Assembly (NCBI RefSeq): GCF_042680125.1
Contig: NZ_JBHTNY010000026.1
Strand: one strand, 5' to 3'
Origin: Robinsoniella peoriensis
GTDB taxonomy: Bacteria > Bacillota > Clostridia > Lachnospirales > Lachnospiraceae
DNA length: 64,000 nt
Below are positions 1-9,600 of the stretch, piece by piece. A program made the translations under genes and the position numbers. The notes under the pieces are model-generated. The model had not been told where the DNA came from. It searched no databases and worked only from the letters and a program-made list of their open reading frames with translations. Positions within the stretch are counted from its first letter, which is position 1; each line of letters begins with the position of its first letter.

Positions 1-75
1 AAGAGCCGTATGCGGGAAAGCCGCACGTACGGTTCCGGAAAGGACTTCATATCGTGAGATATGATTTTACTAAAC
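1..75 (+). ncRNA. Group II intron 3' end (domains V and VI), partial
   Basis: Bases 3-35 fold as a group II intron domain V: a GAGCCGTA...TACGGTTC outer stem with the AGC triad, a two-base bulge (AC before GTACGG), and an inner GCGG/CCGC stem capped by a GAAA-type loop. Bases about 42-70 then form a domain VI-like hairpin with a CATATC-GTGA-GATATG stem. The 3' splice point should lie near 70-75 but cannot be fixed by eye. The reverse transcriptase ORF, if present, would be off the left edge. Being cut by the window edge, the intron class cannot be determined. Confidence 0.8.
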
Positions 76-128
76 TTGCAGGCAGCTGAATCTTCCGATA
101 TACTTAGGTTAAATTAGGAGGTTATGAT

Positions 129-1799
129 ATGAAATATAGCCGGAAGGTATTTTTCCTCTTTGCAGCAATGGGAATTATTATTGCAGTGATATCATTTAGT
201 TTTTACTATAACCATAAAATTCAAGTATATGAAAAGGAAGAACAGGCGGTACTAAAAAAGCAGGCGGAACAGATTGGTAACAAGATGAATACGGCGGTGG
301 AACAGATGGAATTTGCAATAAGCTTTATTTTATCTGATATAGATGTTCTTAACGGCATGAAGATACTAGTATCTGAAAATAAACGTCCTGAAGAGAAATA
401 TGATGTGGCAGAAGCCATTAGAAGTATACGCATTAATTTGGGGGCGTGGTATCTTAATCGTAATTTTTCTAATGTAATTGTATTCAACAAAGATGGGACA
501 GCTATAACGAAATCAGGTAAACTGAATGAAGAATTTGTGAAATCTGAATTAAAGGAACAAAATTATCAGGAGATGACTGAACATAAGAAACAGGGCAGGA
601 TAATTCGTTCGGTTCATCCAAGTAATTGGGATGACAGTAATAAACATGTCATATCCATGGTACAGGAAGTCAAAGGATATCAAGGTACTTATATTGAGGT
701 AGAATATGACATTACAAAGCTGGAACTGCCAGATGACATAAGTTATATTATTCACGATAGTCAGGGGAATCCCCTGATTGATAATATTCAAAACAGCAAT
801 GATCAGGAAATTATTAATAGTTTTTCATCATCTTTGACAGGAATCAAAGCGTCTGTTCTTGCTGATGGTAAGATACTTAAATCAAAGGCACGTATTGCAT
901 CGTATCCGGATGTAATTATTATCCTGGTATTTATTATCGTTATTTTGATTTTTGTTCAGCTTTCAACCCGTTATTTAACGAAACCAATTATTGAGATATC
1001 GGATTTAATTGAAAAGAAGGATATTGAAAATCTCAGAGACCCTTTTGTTTTTCATTCAAATATTAAAGAAGTTGAATCTCTCGGAAAATCATTTGATCAT
1101 CTGCTGAAGCGGCTGGATCATTCACTGGAACTTGAAAATAGGGCAGTGAAGCTGCAGATGCAGGCTCAATTTGATGCGTTGCAGGCGGGTGTTAATCCGC
1201 ACTTTATTTTCAATGTGTTAAATATTATAGCAAACCGGGGAATGAAAGCGAATGATGACATGATTTGCCGCATCTGCAGCAAGCTTGGTGCCATTTTACG
1301 CTATTCCACTAATACGCGGGAACGGGAAGCCCCTGTAAGTGAGGAAATACAGTATCTCAAAAATTATTTCTTTCTGATACGTGAGAGGTTTAAAGAAGAT
1401 TTTACTTATGAATTTATGATTGACAAAGATATGGAAAATATGATGATCCCCAAACTTGGATTACAGCAACTCGCTGAAAACAGCATTAAACATGGTTTTG
1501 GCGGATCTAAGATGAATGTTGTGGTTAGGGGCGAAAAGTTAACAGATGGTTGGTTATTAGCTATTCAGGATGATGGCTGTGGATTTCAAGAAGAGAAATT
1601 AAAGAATGTTAGAATGAAAATCGAAGAAGCTCGTAATGAACTGTTATGCAGCCAGCCTGGGTTTGAAATTGGAGGAATGGGAATTGTAAATACTTATCTG
1701 CGCTTTTTTCTGATATATGGAGAAAGATTGAGTTTTAATATAGAAAATAATGACATCGGTGCATTAGTGACTGTGAAGATATGCCAGGAGGATAAATAA
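129..1799 (+). CDS. YesM/LytS-type sensor histidine kinase
   Basis: Membrane sensor kinase of a two-component system, 556 residues. Membrane segments lie near residues 7-29 and 260-280, flanking an extracytoplasmic sensor region of about 230 residues. A HAMP-like linker follows, then the His_kinase domain with NPHFIFNVLN (phospho-acceptor His near residue 358), and a HATPase_c domain with ENSIKHG (near 450), DDGCGF and a GGMGIVNT lid motif (near 515). This is the layout of kinases that control carbohydrate loci in Firmicutes. The start is supported by AGGAGG seven bases upstream. Its TAA stop overlaps the ATG of the regulator gene (TAATG), so the two are translationally coupled. The ligand is unknown; the adjacent rhamnosidase suggests a rhamnose-containing glycan (inference). 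Confidence 0.93.
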   Translation: MKYSRKVFFLFAAMGIIIAVISFSFYYNHKIQVYEKEEQAVLKKQAEQIGNKMNTAVEQMEFAISFILSDIDVLNGMKILVSENKRPEEKYDVAEAIRSIRINLGAWYLNRNFSNVIVFNKDGTAITKSGKLNEEFVKSELKEQNYQEMTEHKKQGRIIRSVHPSNWDDSNKHVISMVQEVKGYQGTYIEVEYDITKLELPDDISYIIHDSQGNPLIDNIQNSNDQEIINSFSSSLTGIKASVLADGKILKSKARIASYPDVIIILVFIIVILIFVQLSTRYLTKPIIEISDLIEKKDIENLRDPFVFHSNIKEVESLGKSFDHLLKRLDHSLELENRAVKLQMQAQFDALQAGVNPHFIFNVLNIIANRGMKANDDMICRICSKLGAILRYSTNTREREAPVSEEIQYLKNYFFLIRERFKEDFTYEFMIDKDMENMMIPKLGLQQLAENSIKHGFGGSKMNVVVRGEKLTDGWLLAIQDDGCGFQEEKLKNVRMKIEEARNELLCSQPGFEIGGMGIVNTYLRFFLIYGERLSFNIENNDIGALVTVKICQEDK

Positions 1800-3253
1800 T
1801 GTATAGAGTAATACTAGTGGATGATGAGGTTGCAGCAATCGAATATATCCAAGGGATTATTGAGTCAAAATGCACAGGCTTTGAAGTAGTGGGAACAGCG
1901 AAAAGCGGAGAAAAGTGCCTTGAAGTTTTTGAGCGTTCGGGAGCAGATGTGATAATTACCGATATTAAGATGGCTGGTATAGGTGGAATGGAGCTAATTG
2001 AAGAGATAAGAAGAAGAAATCGGGATATTCAGCTCATTATTGTAAGTGGCTACTCAGAATTTGAATACGCAAAGAAAGCGATTACCAATCAGGTTTTTGA
2101 ATATATCTTAAAGCCCGTGGATCCGGAAGAATTTACAAATATTATGGTAAGGCTTTTTCAAATGTTGGAAAATCTGGAACTCAGCGAGAAGAAACAGCTG
2201 TTCAAGGACTTATGTCAGGGAATCGCAGTGGAAAAAGAAAAACTTAAGAGATTTTTTGGAAATGAAGAATATTATGCATTTCTGTTGCGAAGAAATCATT
2301 TGCCTGCTCAGTTTCGGGATAATAAAAATGCGGAAGTAGTGACTAATATCTATGGTTCATACTTTCTATATGCCAGGGATGAGGAGGAAGCATTTTATCT
2401 GTTACCAAAGAGCTGCTTGAATTCAAAAAGAGAACTGAAATTAATAATAAAGAAGTGCAGCGAGAAATTTTATCAGGAACAGGGATTTTTAACAATTGTT
2501 GAAATTCCAAGAGCTTTCGGTATCGATATGATGACGACATTAATTGGTGAAGTTTATAAGACACTGCAACAATGTTTAATCTGTGGAATCAGTCAAAATA
2601 TTGTTCTTAGAGAACAACAAGAACCGGTTGATATTAATGAGGAAGAGCAGGACAGAATACAGAAGATTGTATTTTATTTAAGTAAAAAACAATATATTAA
2701 AGCAAAAGCAGAGCTTAAAATACTGTGTTTAAGTTTTGAAAAACGTCGAGTTGTGCAAGTACAGGTAGAAACTGCGATCAAAAAAATTTGCCGCTGTAGT
2801 TATTATAACAATGATAGTGAATATCTCCTGAATGAGATATTGTATCATTCTTTAAGTATAGAGGAGTTATTTCAAAATATCTGTGATTTTCTGTTTAAAG
2901 AAGAGAAAGAAGGAGGAAAATTGGATACACCTGAGTATTTCGAATCTGTTTGCCGTTTTGTGGAGAGTCACTTGGCAGAGCATGTTTCATTACATTCAAT
3001 TGTAAATGAATTCCATGTGTCACAAAGTCATTTGAGTTATATTTTTAGAAAATATGCCAATCAGTCGTTTAATATGTATCTAACATCAAAAAGAATTGAA
3101 AAAGCAAAACAGATTCTCATGAGAGACCCGGATATTCTAATTAAAGATGTAGCTCTAATGGTAGGTTTTCGTGATCAATTTTATTTTAGCAGAGTTTTTA
3201 AAATGTATACAAATGTGAGGCCAACAGAGTATGGGAGCAAGAATGATGGATAA
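1799..3253 (+). CDS. AraC-type response regulator (YesN family)
   Basis: DNA-binding partner of the kinase just upstream, 484 residues. The receiver domain occupies residues 1-125 with the phospho-acceptor Asp in DVIITDIKM (about residue 55) and a conserved KP near 103. A poorly conserved middle region of about 240 residues follows, and a double helix-turn-helix AraC domain covers about 380-480 (SQSHLSYIFRKYANQSF, then DVALMVGFRDQFYFSRVFK). The start overlaps the previous stop by one base. The 3' end overlaps the following glycosidase gene, which indicates one transcript and probable activation of that gene or a distant transporter operon (inference). Confidence 0.93.
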   Translation: MYRVILVDDEVAAIEYIQGIIESKCTGFEVVGTAKSGEKCLEVFERSGADVIITDIKMAGIGGMELIEEIRRRNRDIQLIIVSGYSEFEYAKKAITNQVFEYILKPVDPEEFTNIMVRLFQMLENLELSEKKQLFKDLCQGIAVEKEKLKRFFGNEEYYAFLLRRNHLPAQFRDNKNAEVVTNIYGSYFLYARDEEEAFYLLPKSCLNSKRELKLIIKKCSEKFYQEQGFLTIVEIPRAFGIDMMTTLIGEVYKTLQQCLICGISQNIVLREQQEPVDINEEEQDRIQKIVFYLSKKQYIKAKAELKILCLSFEKRRVVQVQVETAIKKICRCSYYNNDSEYLLNEILYHSLSIEELFQNICDFLFKEEKEGGKLDTPEYFESVCRFVESHLAEHVSLHSIVNEFHVSQSHLSYIFRKYANQSFNMYLTSKRIEKAKQILMRDPDILIKDVALMVGFRDQFYFSRVFKMYTNVRPTEYGSKNDG

Positions 3254-5582
3254 AAAGTTAGAATGGAAAGAAGCAATGTGGCTGGGGATACCAATGAGTG
3301 AGAAACGCAGATGGAATATTCTGCATGGAGATTTGAATGGACGTTATGCATATTATCGATGCGTAGTTGAGAGTGGAGAAATCGATAAAGCGGTAATTAA
3401 TATAACCGCTAATTCCAGATACCGCTTGTGGGTCAATAGTCATTCAGTATTATCTGGTCCCTGTAAAGGAGATCGTAACCGACAGTATTATGAAACTGTG
3501 GATATTACCAGATATATGAAGACCGGTAAAAATATTCTGGCAGTTCAGGTGCTATTTTGTGATCCTAATGCAGTATCACACCAATATCAGGAACGTGCTC
3601 CTATATTTGCAGTATCATCGCTGCCAGCAGGGCATTTACTGGCAGTAGAGGGGAAGGTTTACGGTAAAGGAAAAGATGTAGATCTGACGACGGGAAAAGC
3701 ACCCTGGCGGGTATATCTAGATGGTAGTTTTTATTTGATATCAGATGAAATAACAATGAATCTGGGGGCTGTTTTAGAAAATATTGATTTTAGAAAACAC
3801 CCTTTAGGATGGAAGACGGAGCAGTATGATGGCAAAGGATGGGCAGAACCGCTTAGATGGGGGCTGGTAAAAGCGGATGGGTTGATGGAAAAGGTGGGTC
3901 TTTATGGTGCTTTCAGAATACAGGAGCGTGAGATACCGTTGCTTTATGAAGAACAGCAGTTGTTTACAGAAAAATGCAATCCGGAGCTTCTGGTACGAGA
4001 AAAATGCATGTTGATAAAGCCTGACAGCTGTCAGAAAATAATTCTTGATGCAGAGAAGCATACGAATGCCTATCTTAAATTTCAGTTTTCAAAGGGAACC
4101 GGAGCAAAAGTTCGTATTACATATAGTGAGAAATATAGTGCAGCAGGAAGTGAAATAAAAAGGACAGATTATAAGAACGGAGAACTCCGGGGAGAAACGC
4201 ACCAAATAATTTTGCCCGGTCAATTATTTACTTATGAGCCTTTTTGGGTGAAGACCTTTCGATTTATTTGTATCGAGGTTCAGACCGCTAAAGAAGAAGT
4301 ACAGCTTTATCTTCCTCAGATGTATAGAACGGGATACCCGCTTATGATCGAATCTACTATTAAATCTTCGATAATCTGGATTGAAAGATTATGGGACATG
4401 TGTATTCGTACACTGCAAAATTGTATGATGGAAACCTATATGGACTGTCCCTTTTATGAACAAATGCAGTTTATTATGGATACCCGGTTACAGGCGCTGT
4501 TTACCTACTCGGTGAGCAGTGATGTGAGACTGGTAAAGAAAGCGCTCAAGGATTTCCATTATTCAATGATTCCGGATGGATTAATTCAAGGGAAATATCC
4601 AAGTGCATTTCCACAAATTATTTCGACATTTTCCTTACATTTTATTTATATGCTGGAAGAATATTATCTACATACAAAAGATATAACAGAGTTACTGCGT
4701 TACCGGGTTGATGTTGATTCTATTTTATCGTACTACGAGCTGCATATGGGGAAAGAAGGATTAGTGGAACATCTTGGTTACTGGCAATTTGTTGACTGGC
4801 AGGAAGCCTGGAGAGATAATATGGGGGTTCCAACGGCTGCATTAACCGGACCATCAACGATTATCAATCTGATGTATGCGTACGCATTAAAATGTGGTGC
4901 CCGCATTAACGAAATTACCGGAAGATATGGTATGGCAGAAGAATACACACGGCGGCAACAGAATGTATTGATCCAAGTTCAGAAGTTGTGCTGGGATGAA
5001 AAGAATGGTTTATATAAAGAAGGTCCAGATACTGACGAATATAGCCAGCATGCACAGGCTTGGGCCATTTTGAATAGAATGGTTACCAAAAAAGAAGGAA
5101 GTATTATACTGAAGAAAACACTTGATTATCCAAATATTCTTCCGTGTTCTTTTTCTACCTCTTATGAATTATTCAGGGCATTTGAGTGGGTTGGAGACTA
5201 TTATCTAACGCAGGGATTTATGGAGAAATGGAAACGCCTGATTGAGTGGGATTGTACAACTTGCCCGGAAGAGCCTGAAAACGGACGAAGTGAATGCCAT
5301 GCATGGAGCGCCTTACCACTTTTTGAATTTAGCAGAAGTATTGCAGGTATCAAGATGGGAAGTCCAGGGTGGGAGACTGTTTTGATCCAGCCAAATCTCG
5401 ACTATGCAGATGATATAGCAGGTAGTGTAGTAACTCCAAGGGGCAATATAAATTTTGACTTCTGCAAGTGCGAAGGAAGGTATAGGGTAAATATACCAAA
5501 AGGGTTAACTGGAGAATTCATTATGCCGGATGGATGCCGAAAACCAATTGGAGAAGGAGTCACAGTTCTTGAGTGTGTTTGA
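3246..5582 (+). CDS. GH78-like alpha-L-rhamnosidase (six-hairpin glycosidase)
   Basis: Predicted cytoplasmic glycosidase with no signal peptide, about 778 residues. N-terminal beta-sandwich domains (residues 1 to about 350) resemble those of bacterial rhamnosidases. The six-hairpin catalytic domain begins near 370 with METYMDCPFYEQMQFIMDTR, the GH78 region that carries the acidic catalytic residues, and a C-terminal jelly-roll follows SECHAWSALPLFEF. Three in-frame ATGs lie at 3231, 3243 and 3246; GGGAG at 3233-3237 best serves 3243 or 3246, so I chose 3246. It overlaps the regulator's 3' end. Its TGA stop lies inside the end of a MITE copy, so the last residues are element-encoded. GH106 and other rhamnosidase-like specificities are not excluded. 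Confidence 0.82.
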   Translation: MDKKLEWKEAMWLGIPMSEKRRWNILHGDLNGRYAYYRCVVESGEIDKAVINITANSRYRLWVNSHSVLSGPCKGDRNRQYYETVDITRYMKTGKNILAVQVLFCDPNAVSHQYQERAPIFAVSSLPAGHLLAVEGKVYGKGKDVDLTTGKAPWRVYLDGSFYLISDEITMNLGAVLENIDFRKHPLGWKTEQYDGKGWAEPLRWGLVKADGLMEKVGLYGAFRIQEREIPLLYEEQQLFTEKCNPELLVREKCMLIKPDSCQKIILDAEKHTNAYLKFQFSKGTGAKVRITYSEKYSAAGSEIKRTDYKNGELRGETHQIILPGQLFTYEPFWVKTFRFICIEVQTAKEEVQLYLPQMYRTGYPLMIESTIKSSIIWIERLWDMCIRTLQNCMMETYMDCPFYEQMQFIMDTRLQALFTYSVSSDVRLVKKALKDFHYSMIPDGLIQGKYPSAFPQIISTFSLHFIYMLEEYYLHTKDITELLRYRVDVDSILSYYELHMGKEGLVEHLGYWQFVDWQEAWRDNMGVPTAALTGPSTIINLMYAYALKCGARINEITGRYGMAEEYTRRQQNVLIQVQKLCWDEKNGLYKEGPDTDEYSQHAQAWAILNRMVTKKEGSIILKKTLDYPNILPCSFSTSYELFRAFEWVGDYYLTQGFMEKWKRLIEWDCTTCPEEPENGRSECHAWSALPLFEFSRSIAGIKMGSPGWETVLIQPNLDYADDIAGSVVTPRGNINFDFCKCEGRYRVNIPKGLTGEFIMPDGCRKPIGEGVTVLECV

Positions 5583-5725
5583 AAATTGCTTTCTGACAGA
5601 TGTGCGTCACAGTTTGTGGTAGATTTGTCCCGGATGAAGGGCGCGTAGCGGGCTACGCAACCTGAATTCGGGGCAAATATGCCGCAAAGTGGGGTGTGCA
5701 GATGGCAGGAATGAATTTTAAAACT
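5571..5725 (-). mobile_element. MITE copy A (degenerate, IS630/Tc1-like hairpin element)
   Basis: This stretch is the reverse complement of the elements at 41743-41908 and 46260-46425, recognisable throughout (TTTGAAAATTGC, then GGGCGCGTAGCGGGCTACGC, then a GCAGATGGCAGGAATGAATT-like end). The left terminus reads GAGTGTGTTTGAAAATT and has lost the CTAG end; the right terminus decays after AATTTT. The rhamnosidase stop codon TGA is part of the terminal repeat. The central GCGTAG/CTACGC palindrome is intact. Confidence 0.85.
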
Positions 5726-6124
5726 ACTACAACGCACATTTCTTTAATGAATAATCCCTTAGCTTTTGATATAATAAAGAGGGGTGATATAAAGTTGAAT
5801 CCTACAAAGTTTGATCCTGTTGCATGAAAAAATGATGTTCTGATGAAGAGAATTCTAAGCAGTTTGAATTTATGTTTGAAACGTATCTTCATAACTATGA
5901 TTGTGCTTTTCGCTGGAAATGTCAATATTGAAGAAAAAGTATGCTATTTACAGGGTGTTTTACCTATTTACATGCACTAATAGTTGTCAAATGAAGGATG
6001 CACAGAAAGAGCTGACATACTTTTGATTATAATATCTATACACAAAATGCAAAACATAGTACAATAAAAGAGTATTAGAGAAAATATAGTTTACAGGAAA
6101 TGTGTGTTTTAGAAAGGGAAGTAA
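5726..6124. other. Intergenic, no recognisable gene
   Basis: About 400 bases with no credible open frame or hairpin terminator. Short open pieces with GGGGTGA-like ribosome sites near 5785 end quickly in stops, so a decayed gene is possible. The last 30 bases hold the ribosome site of the HipA-like gene (AGAAAGGGAAGTAA before ATG 6125). Confidence 0.5.
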
Positions 6125-7360
6125 ATGTCAGAAAACAATTTATTTTTACTTAAACATGAAAATGAAATAGTTGCATCTTTGCATATGGATTTATTGGATG
6201 GTTCTATCCGTAAGGTTAAAATAGAAAATGGAGAGTTGCTGCCACCAGGCGGCAATCTTTCAACAGAGGAATTAAGGCGTTGGTGGATACGCAGGGCGGT
6301 ACCACAGCTTCGTGGAAATATCAAAAAAGTACTGGAAGAATCAGGTACAATCAATACACAAAGTTTACTGCTTCAAAATCTTGGAATCAGTTTGTCAGAC
6401 CATTACTGGATATGTCCTGTCGATTATAGTTTATCATGGGAACAGATAAATCCATATGAGAATGATTTCCGGGATACCATAGGCGAGATACAGTTTCGCC
6501 CTTCCAGCCAATTTGATTATAATGGTTCGTCATTTGTTCCGGGAGCATCGTTGCAAGGGGAGTTGAAGAAAAAATGGGTAATTGGTGATGACGGGGACAG
6601 ATATTTGATAAAAGGAAATTATGGCTTGTCTTTCCAGCAGAGCATCAATGAAGTAATAGCAACAAGGATTCATGAAAAACAGAATAAAATGTCCTATACA
6701 ACATATGATCTTATTCAAATAGAATTAGACGAAGAACAGGCACTTGGCTGCGTGTGCAGAAATTTTGCCAATAAAAATGTTGAGTTTATACCGGCATATG
6801 ATGTGGTTTCAAGCGTTAAGAAAAGAAATGACCTTTCGGAGTATGAATCTTTTATAGCCATATGTGGTATAAATGGACTTGATATGGATTATGTTCGTAA
6901 CTTCCTGGAATATCAAATACTGACTGATTTCATGATAACGAACACAGACCGGCATTTTAATAACTTTGGTGTTCTTCGTGATGTAAATACCTTAAAGTAT
7001 ATAGAAATGGCACCAATTTTTGACAGTGGCAACAGTATGTTGTGGAATCGTCGTTTTCTGCCCGAAAAAGAAAAAATAAAATCAAGTCTGTTTTCAGTTC
7101 CGGTGACTTCCTTTAAAAAAAGTGAACCAGAGCTTCTAAAGTATATAAGGGATTTCAGGGCAGTTGATTTGTCGAAGGTTCCATCTGACCGGTTGATTAT
7201 AGATCTTTTAGAAAAAGATAACATGGAAAGCAAAAGAATGGAAAATTTGCTGAACTGGTTTCATGCCAAAGTCGATGTAATTCAAGAATTGCAATTAGGA
7301 AAGAAACTTGAAAATGTAGCAGAAAGAAATTATATAAAGAAACCAAGGCTTTCAAAATAA
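6125..7360 (+). CDS. HipA-like Ser/Thr kinase fold protein
   Basis: 411 residues. The C-terminal half carries HipA_C kinase features: FMITNTDRHFNNFGVL (about residues 272-287; catalytic Asp and metal-binding Asn) and APIFDSGNSM (about 298-307; DFG-equivalent). The N-terminal 120 residues, with the LPPGG and RRWWIRRAVP motifs, resemble the lead region of phage- and Firmicutes-type HipA-domain proteins rather than E. coli HipA. No HipB-like HTH antitoxin gene lies on either side, so it is not an obvious toxin-antitoxin pair. A hairpin terminator follows. The substrate is unknown. Confidence 0.75.
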   Translation: MSENNLFLLKHENEIVASLHMDLLDGSIRKVKIENGELLPPGGNLSTEELRRWWIRRAVPQLRGNIKKVLEESGTINTQSLLLQNLGISLSDHYWICPVDYSLSWEQINPYENDFRDTIGEIQFRPSSQFDYNGSSFVPGASLQGELKKKWVIGDDGDRYLIKGNYGLSFQQSINEVIATRIHEKQNKMSYTTYDLIQIELDEEQALGCVCRNFANKNVEFIPAYDVVSSVKKRNDLSEYESFIAICGINGLDMDYVRNFLEYQILTDFMITNTDRHFNNFGVLRDVNTLKYIEMAPIFDSGNSMLWNRRFLPEKEKIKSSLFSVPVTSFKKSEPELLKYIRDFRAVDLSKVPSDRLIIDLLEKDNMESKRMENLLNWFHAKVDVIQELQLGKKLENVAERNYIKKPRLSK

Positions 7361-7421
7361 AAATAGCTTGCTTTCTACAAATATACAGTGCATTAGCAAC
7401 TGTAGTTAATATATATGACTC

Positions 7422-7453
7422 ATAGCCCAGACACCATATCTGGGCTATATTTA
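7422..7453 (+). terminator. Rho-independent-like terminator after HipA-like gene
   Basis: ATAGCCCAGA (7422-7431) pairs perfectly with TCTGGGCTAT (7439-7448) around a seven-base loop, followed by ATTTAAC. The tail is only modestly T-rich. Confidence 0.65.
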
Positions 7454-7478
7454 ACAATATTATAAAAGGTAACAGTAA

Positions 7479-7724
7479 AGTAAGCTTGCAGCTACTGATA
7501 TCCATACGACAACCAACGGATCAGCTGCAGACAATAGACTTTATATTGATGCGAGTGGACCAAAAGGAATAGGAATATGTATTAATATTATTGTGCAGGG
7601 AACAGCAAGTGTTACCATTAACAGCAACATAATTGTTCTGATCAGCCGTATTTTTAAATCAGGCACGCCTGTAGTTGAACCTAATATGTTAAATGAATTC
7701 AATAAAAATATTATTGGCATTTAA
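7479..7724 (+). pseudogene. Start-less coding remnant
   Basis: About 81 codons stay open after a TAA and read like real protein (TDIHTTTNGSAADNRLYID, then GPKGIGICINIIVQGTASVT, ending at TAA 7722). There is no start codon near the 5' end and no ribosome site, so it is best read as the 3' relic of a lost gene. I do not recognise the family. Confidence 0.35.
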
Positions 7725-7799
7725 CATGTTTATTAAATACTATAATTTTGAACTATAATTATCAGAGAAATAAAAAATATGAAAAAGAGGAAAGATAAA

Positions 7800-8096
7800 A
7801 TGAAACCAGATATAGAAGTGATTTTTGAGTTTTGTAATAAAAATGCAAAGATTTGTAATGGATACAGACCCTCACATCTAATAAAAGAAAATTATTTAAC
7901 AACAGGAGTGCATCATTATAATAGGGAATGTTCAACTAAGTTGGACAAGGTTTCTGGAACAATTACTTTCATATCTCCAGAAGAATATCCGCATACAATG
8001 TGGTTAGGTAAAAGAATTCAGATGTATGAAGGTAGTAGATGTATTGGCTATGCTGAAGTTACAAAAATATTAAATCTTCTTTTATTAAAGAACTGA
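7800..8096 (+). CDS. Small EF-Tu C-terminal-domain-like protein
   Basis: 98 residues. The pattern GYRPSHL ... GTITFISPEEYP ... GKRIQMYEGSRCIGYAEVTKIL matches the beta-barrel of EF-Tu domain 3 (YRP motif, then G..F.I.EG.R.IG.G.VT.I). Stand-alone proteins of this kind are common in Clostridia, are unrelated to translation in any proven way, and have no assigned role. An upstream in-frame ATG exists at 7779, but GAGG at 7787-7790 fits the ATG at 7800, which I chose. It is monocistronic and its neighbours are remnants. Confidence 0.6.
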   Translation: MKPDIEVIFEFCNKNAKICNGYRPSHLIKENYLTTGVHHYNRECSTKLDKVSGTITFISPEEYPHTMWLGKRIQMYEGSRCIGYAEVTKILNLLLLKN

Positions 8097-8723
8097 GAAG
8101 TTCAGGATTTAGCAGGACTAGGACTGCTTTTTCTGCCCTTATGACTTCAATATTTTTACCTTGACGTCTCCAGTATCTGACCATATTGTCTGCAGGGGTC
8201 TGGCGGGATCAGGGTTTATGCTTGGAAGTATTGTAGGGAGCTGTATCTACAGGTATTCGTTATCAAACGAATGCTAAGAGTGTTTTATATGGTATTACGT
8301 TAAGGTCCGAAAGATCACGCCATGGAGCAAAACATTAAATATGTTCCAGATAAGGATAGAAAGTCTGTGGGGCTGACAATTAGAAGTGCTGCTTCAGCGG
8401 CGGGAAAGAAGATAAAGGAATTTAGATCAAAGCATCATAAAATGTACAGTTGACAACTTAACTTAAATAGAGTAATGAATGATTTCTTAAACAGATACCA
8501 GTAAGATAGACAACCATCAGTGCTGATATCAAGAAAGACAAATAGTGAATGCGTTGAATAGCTGCAATTATGGGTGTGTTTTAGATAATCAGGTATGATT
8601 TCAACCTGGGGCCTTACTAATAATAGGTGAGGCACAGGTTTATACTAGCAAATATAATTCGTATGAAGGCAAATGATAGTGAATTTATCTTTTAGCATAA
8701 TAATTTACAAGTTTACATATACC
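8097..8723. other. Decayed intergenic region with coding scraps
   Basis: About 630 bases without an intact gene. Two scraps look coding: near 8203-8275 (a glycine-rich GSGFMLGSIVGSCIYRY reading) and a 43-codon frame at 8322-8453 (MEQNIKYVPDKDRKSVGLTI at its start) that has no ribosome site. They lie in different frames and may come from one broken gene. No family is recognised. Confidence 0.4.
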
Positions 8724-9410
8724 ATGTGCATGGGATTTGGTTGTAACGCAGCCGGTATCATCGGCTGACGTATTATCGATTCGCCCAGTGAACGTTTCAT
8801 AGCAATGATCACCAATAATTTTGTCCCCTGCAATGGACGACTGCCCATTTTAATATCCGTTATTTCGATGTTTTTTGTAGGAAAGGTTACAGGTGTATTT
8901 TCGTCGCTGTTATCGGCAGTCATTTTAGCCGGTATGATTGTACTTGGCATACTGATGACTCTTGTGGTATCCAAGTTATTATCTAAGACAATATTAAAAG
9001 GAATGCCTTCCTCATTTACACTGGAGCTGCCGCCTTACCGGAGGCCTCAGATCGGAAAGGTAATTGTGCGTTCGATTTTTGACCGGACACTCTTTGTCTT
9101 AGCCCGTGCAGTTGTGGTAGCGGCACCGGCAGGGCTGATTATCTGGCTGATGGCAAATCTGTCAATTGGTGATATGACGGTTCTGACCCATTGCACCAGA
9201 GCACTGGATCCTTTTGCAAAACTACTGGGAATGGACGGTGTAATATTAATTGCTTTCATTCTGGGGCTGCCGGCAAATGAAATTGTAATACAGATCATGA
9301 TCATGACATATATGGCACAGGGAAGTCTGATGGAAATAAATGACCTGGATGTACTGAAGCAGCTTCTTGTACAGAACGGATGTGGGGTTCTGAAAGGTGA
9401 GGGGGTGTGA
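8724..9410 (+). pseudogene. feoB: feoB remnant (ferrous iron transporter, C-terminal half)
   Basis: The reading MCMGFGCNAAGIIG-stop-RIIDSPSERFIAMITNNFVP and then ELPPYRRPQIGKVIVRS, FDRTLFVLARAVVVAAPAG and GLPANEIVIQIMI are hallmarks of the FeoB membrane domain (Fe2+ uptake). The N-terminal GTPase domain and the first membrane helices are missing upstream. A TGA at 8766 replaces the Cys codon usual in the GCRIIDSP motif. The 3' end diverges after VQNG (NGWTWLTA expected), consistent with a frameshift or deletion. The longest uninterrupted frame runs 8805-9410. It is non-functional as transport machinery. Confidence 0.88.
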
Positions 9411-9600
9411 ATTAATGTGGAACTAATGGGAAGGGATGTCTAAAAAAAAGGGAGCCCCGCTAAATAATGTGTCCACACTTATGGGTACATTATATATTGA
9501 GTTGGAATACTTTTTCAAAGTTTCAACCCCTAGGGGGGCTTGAAGGCCCTGAATAGGTCATGTTATCATACGAGAGAATTAAAAAATTGGAGGATTACAG

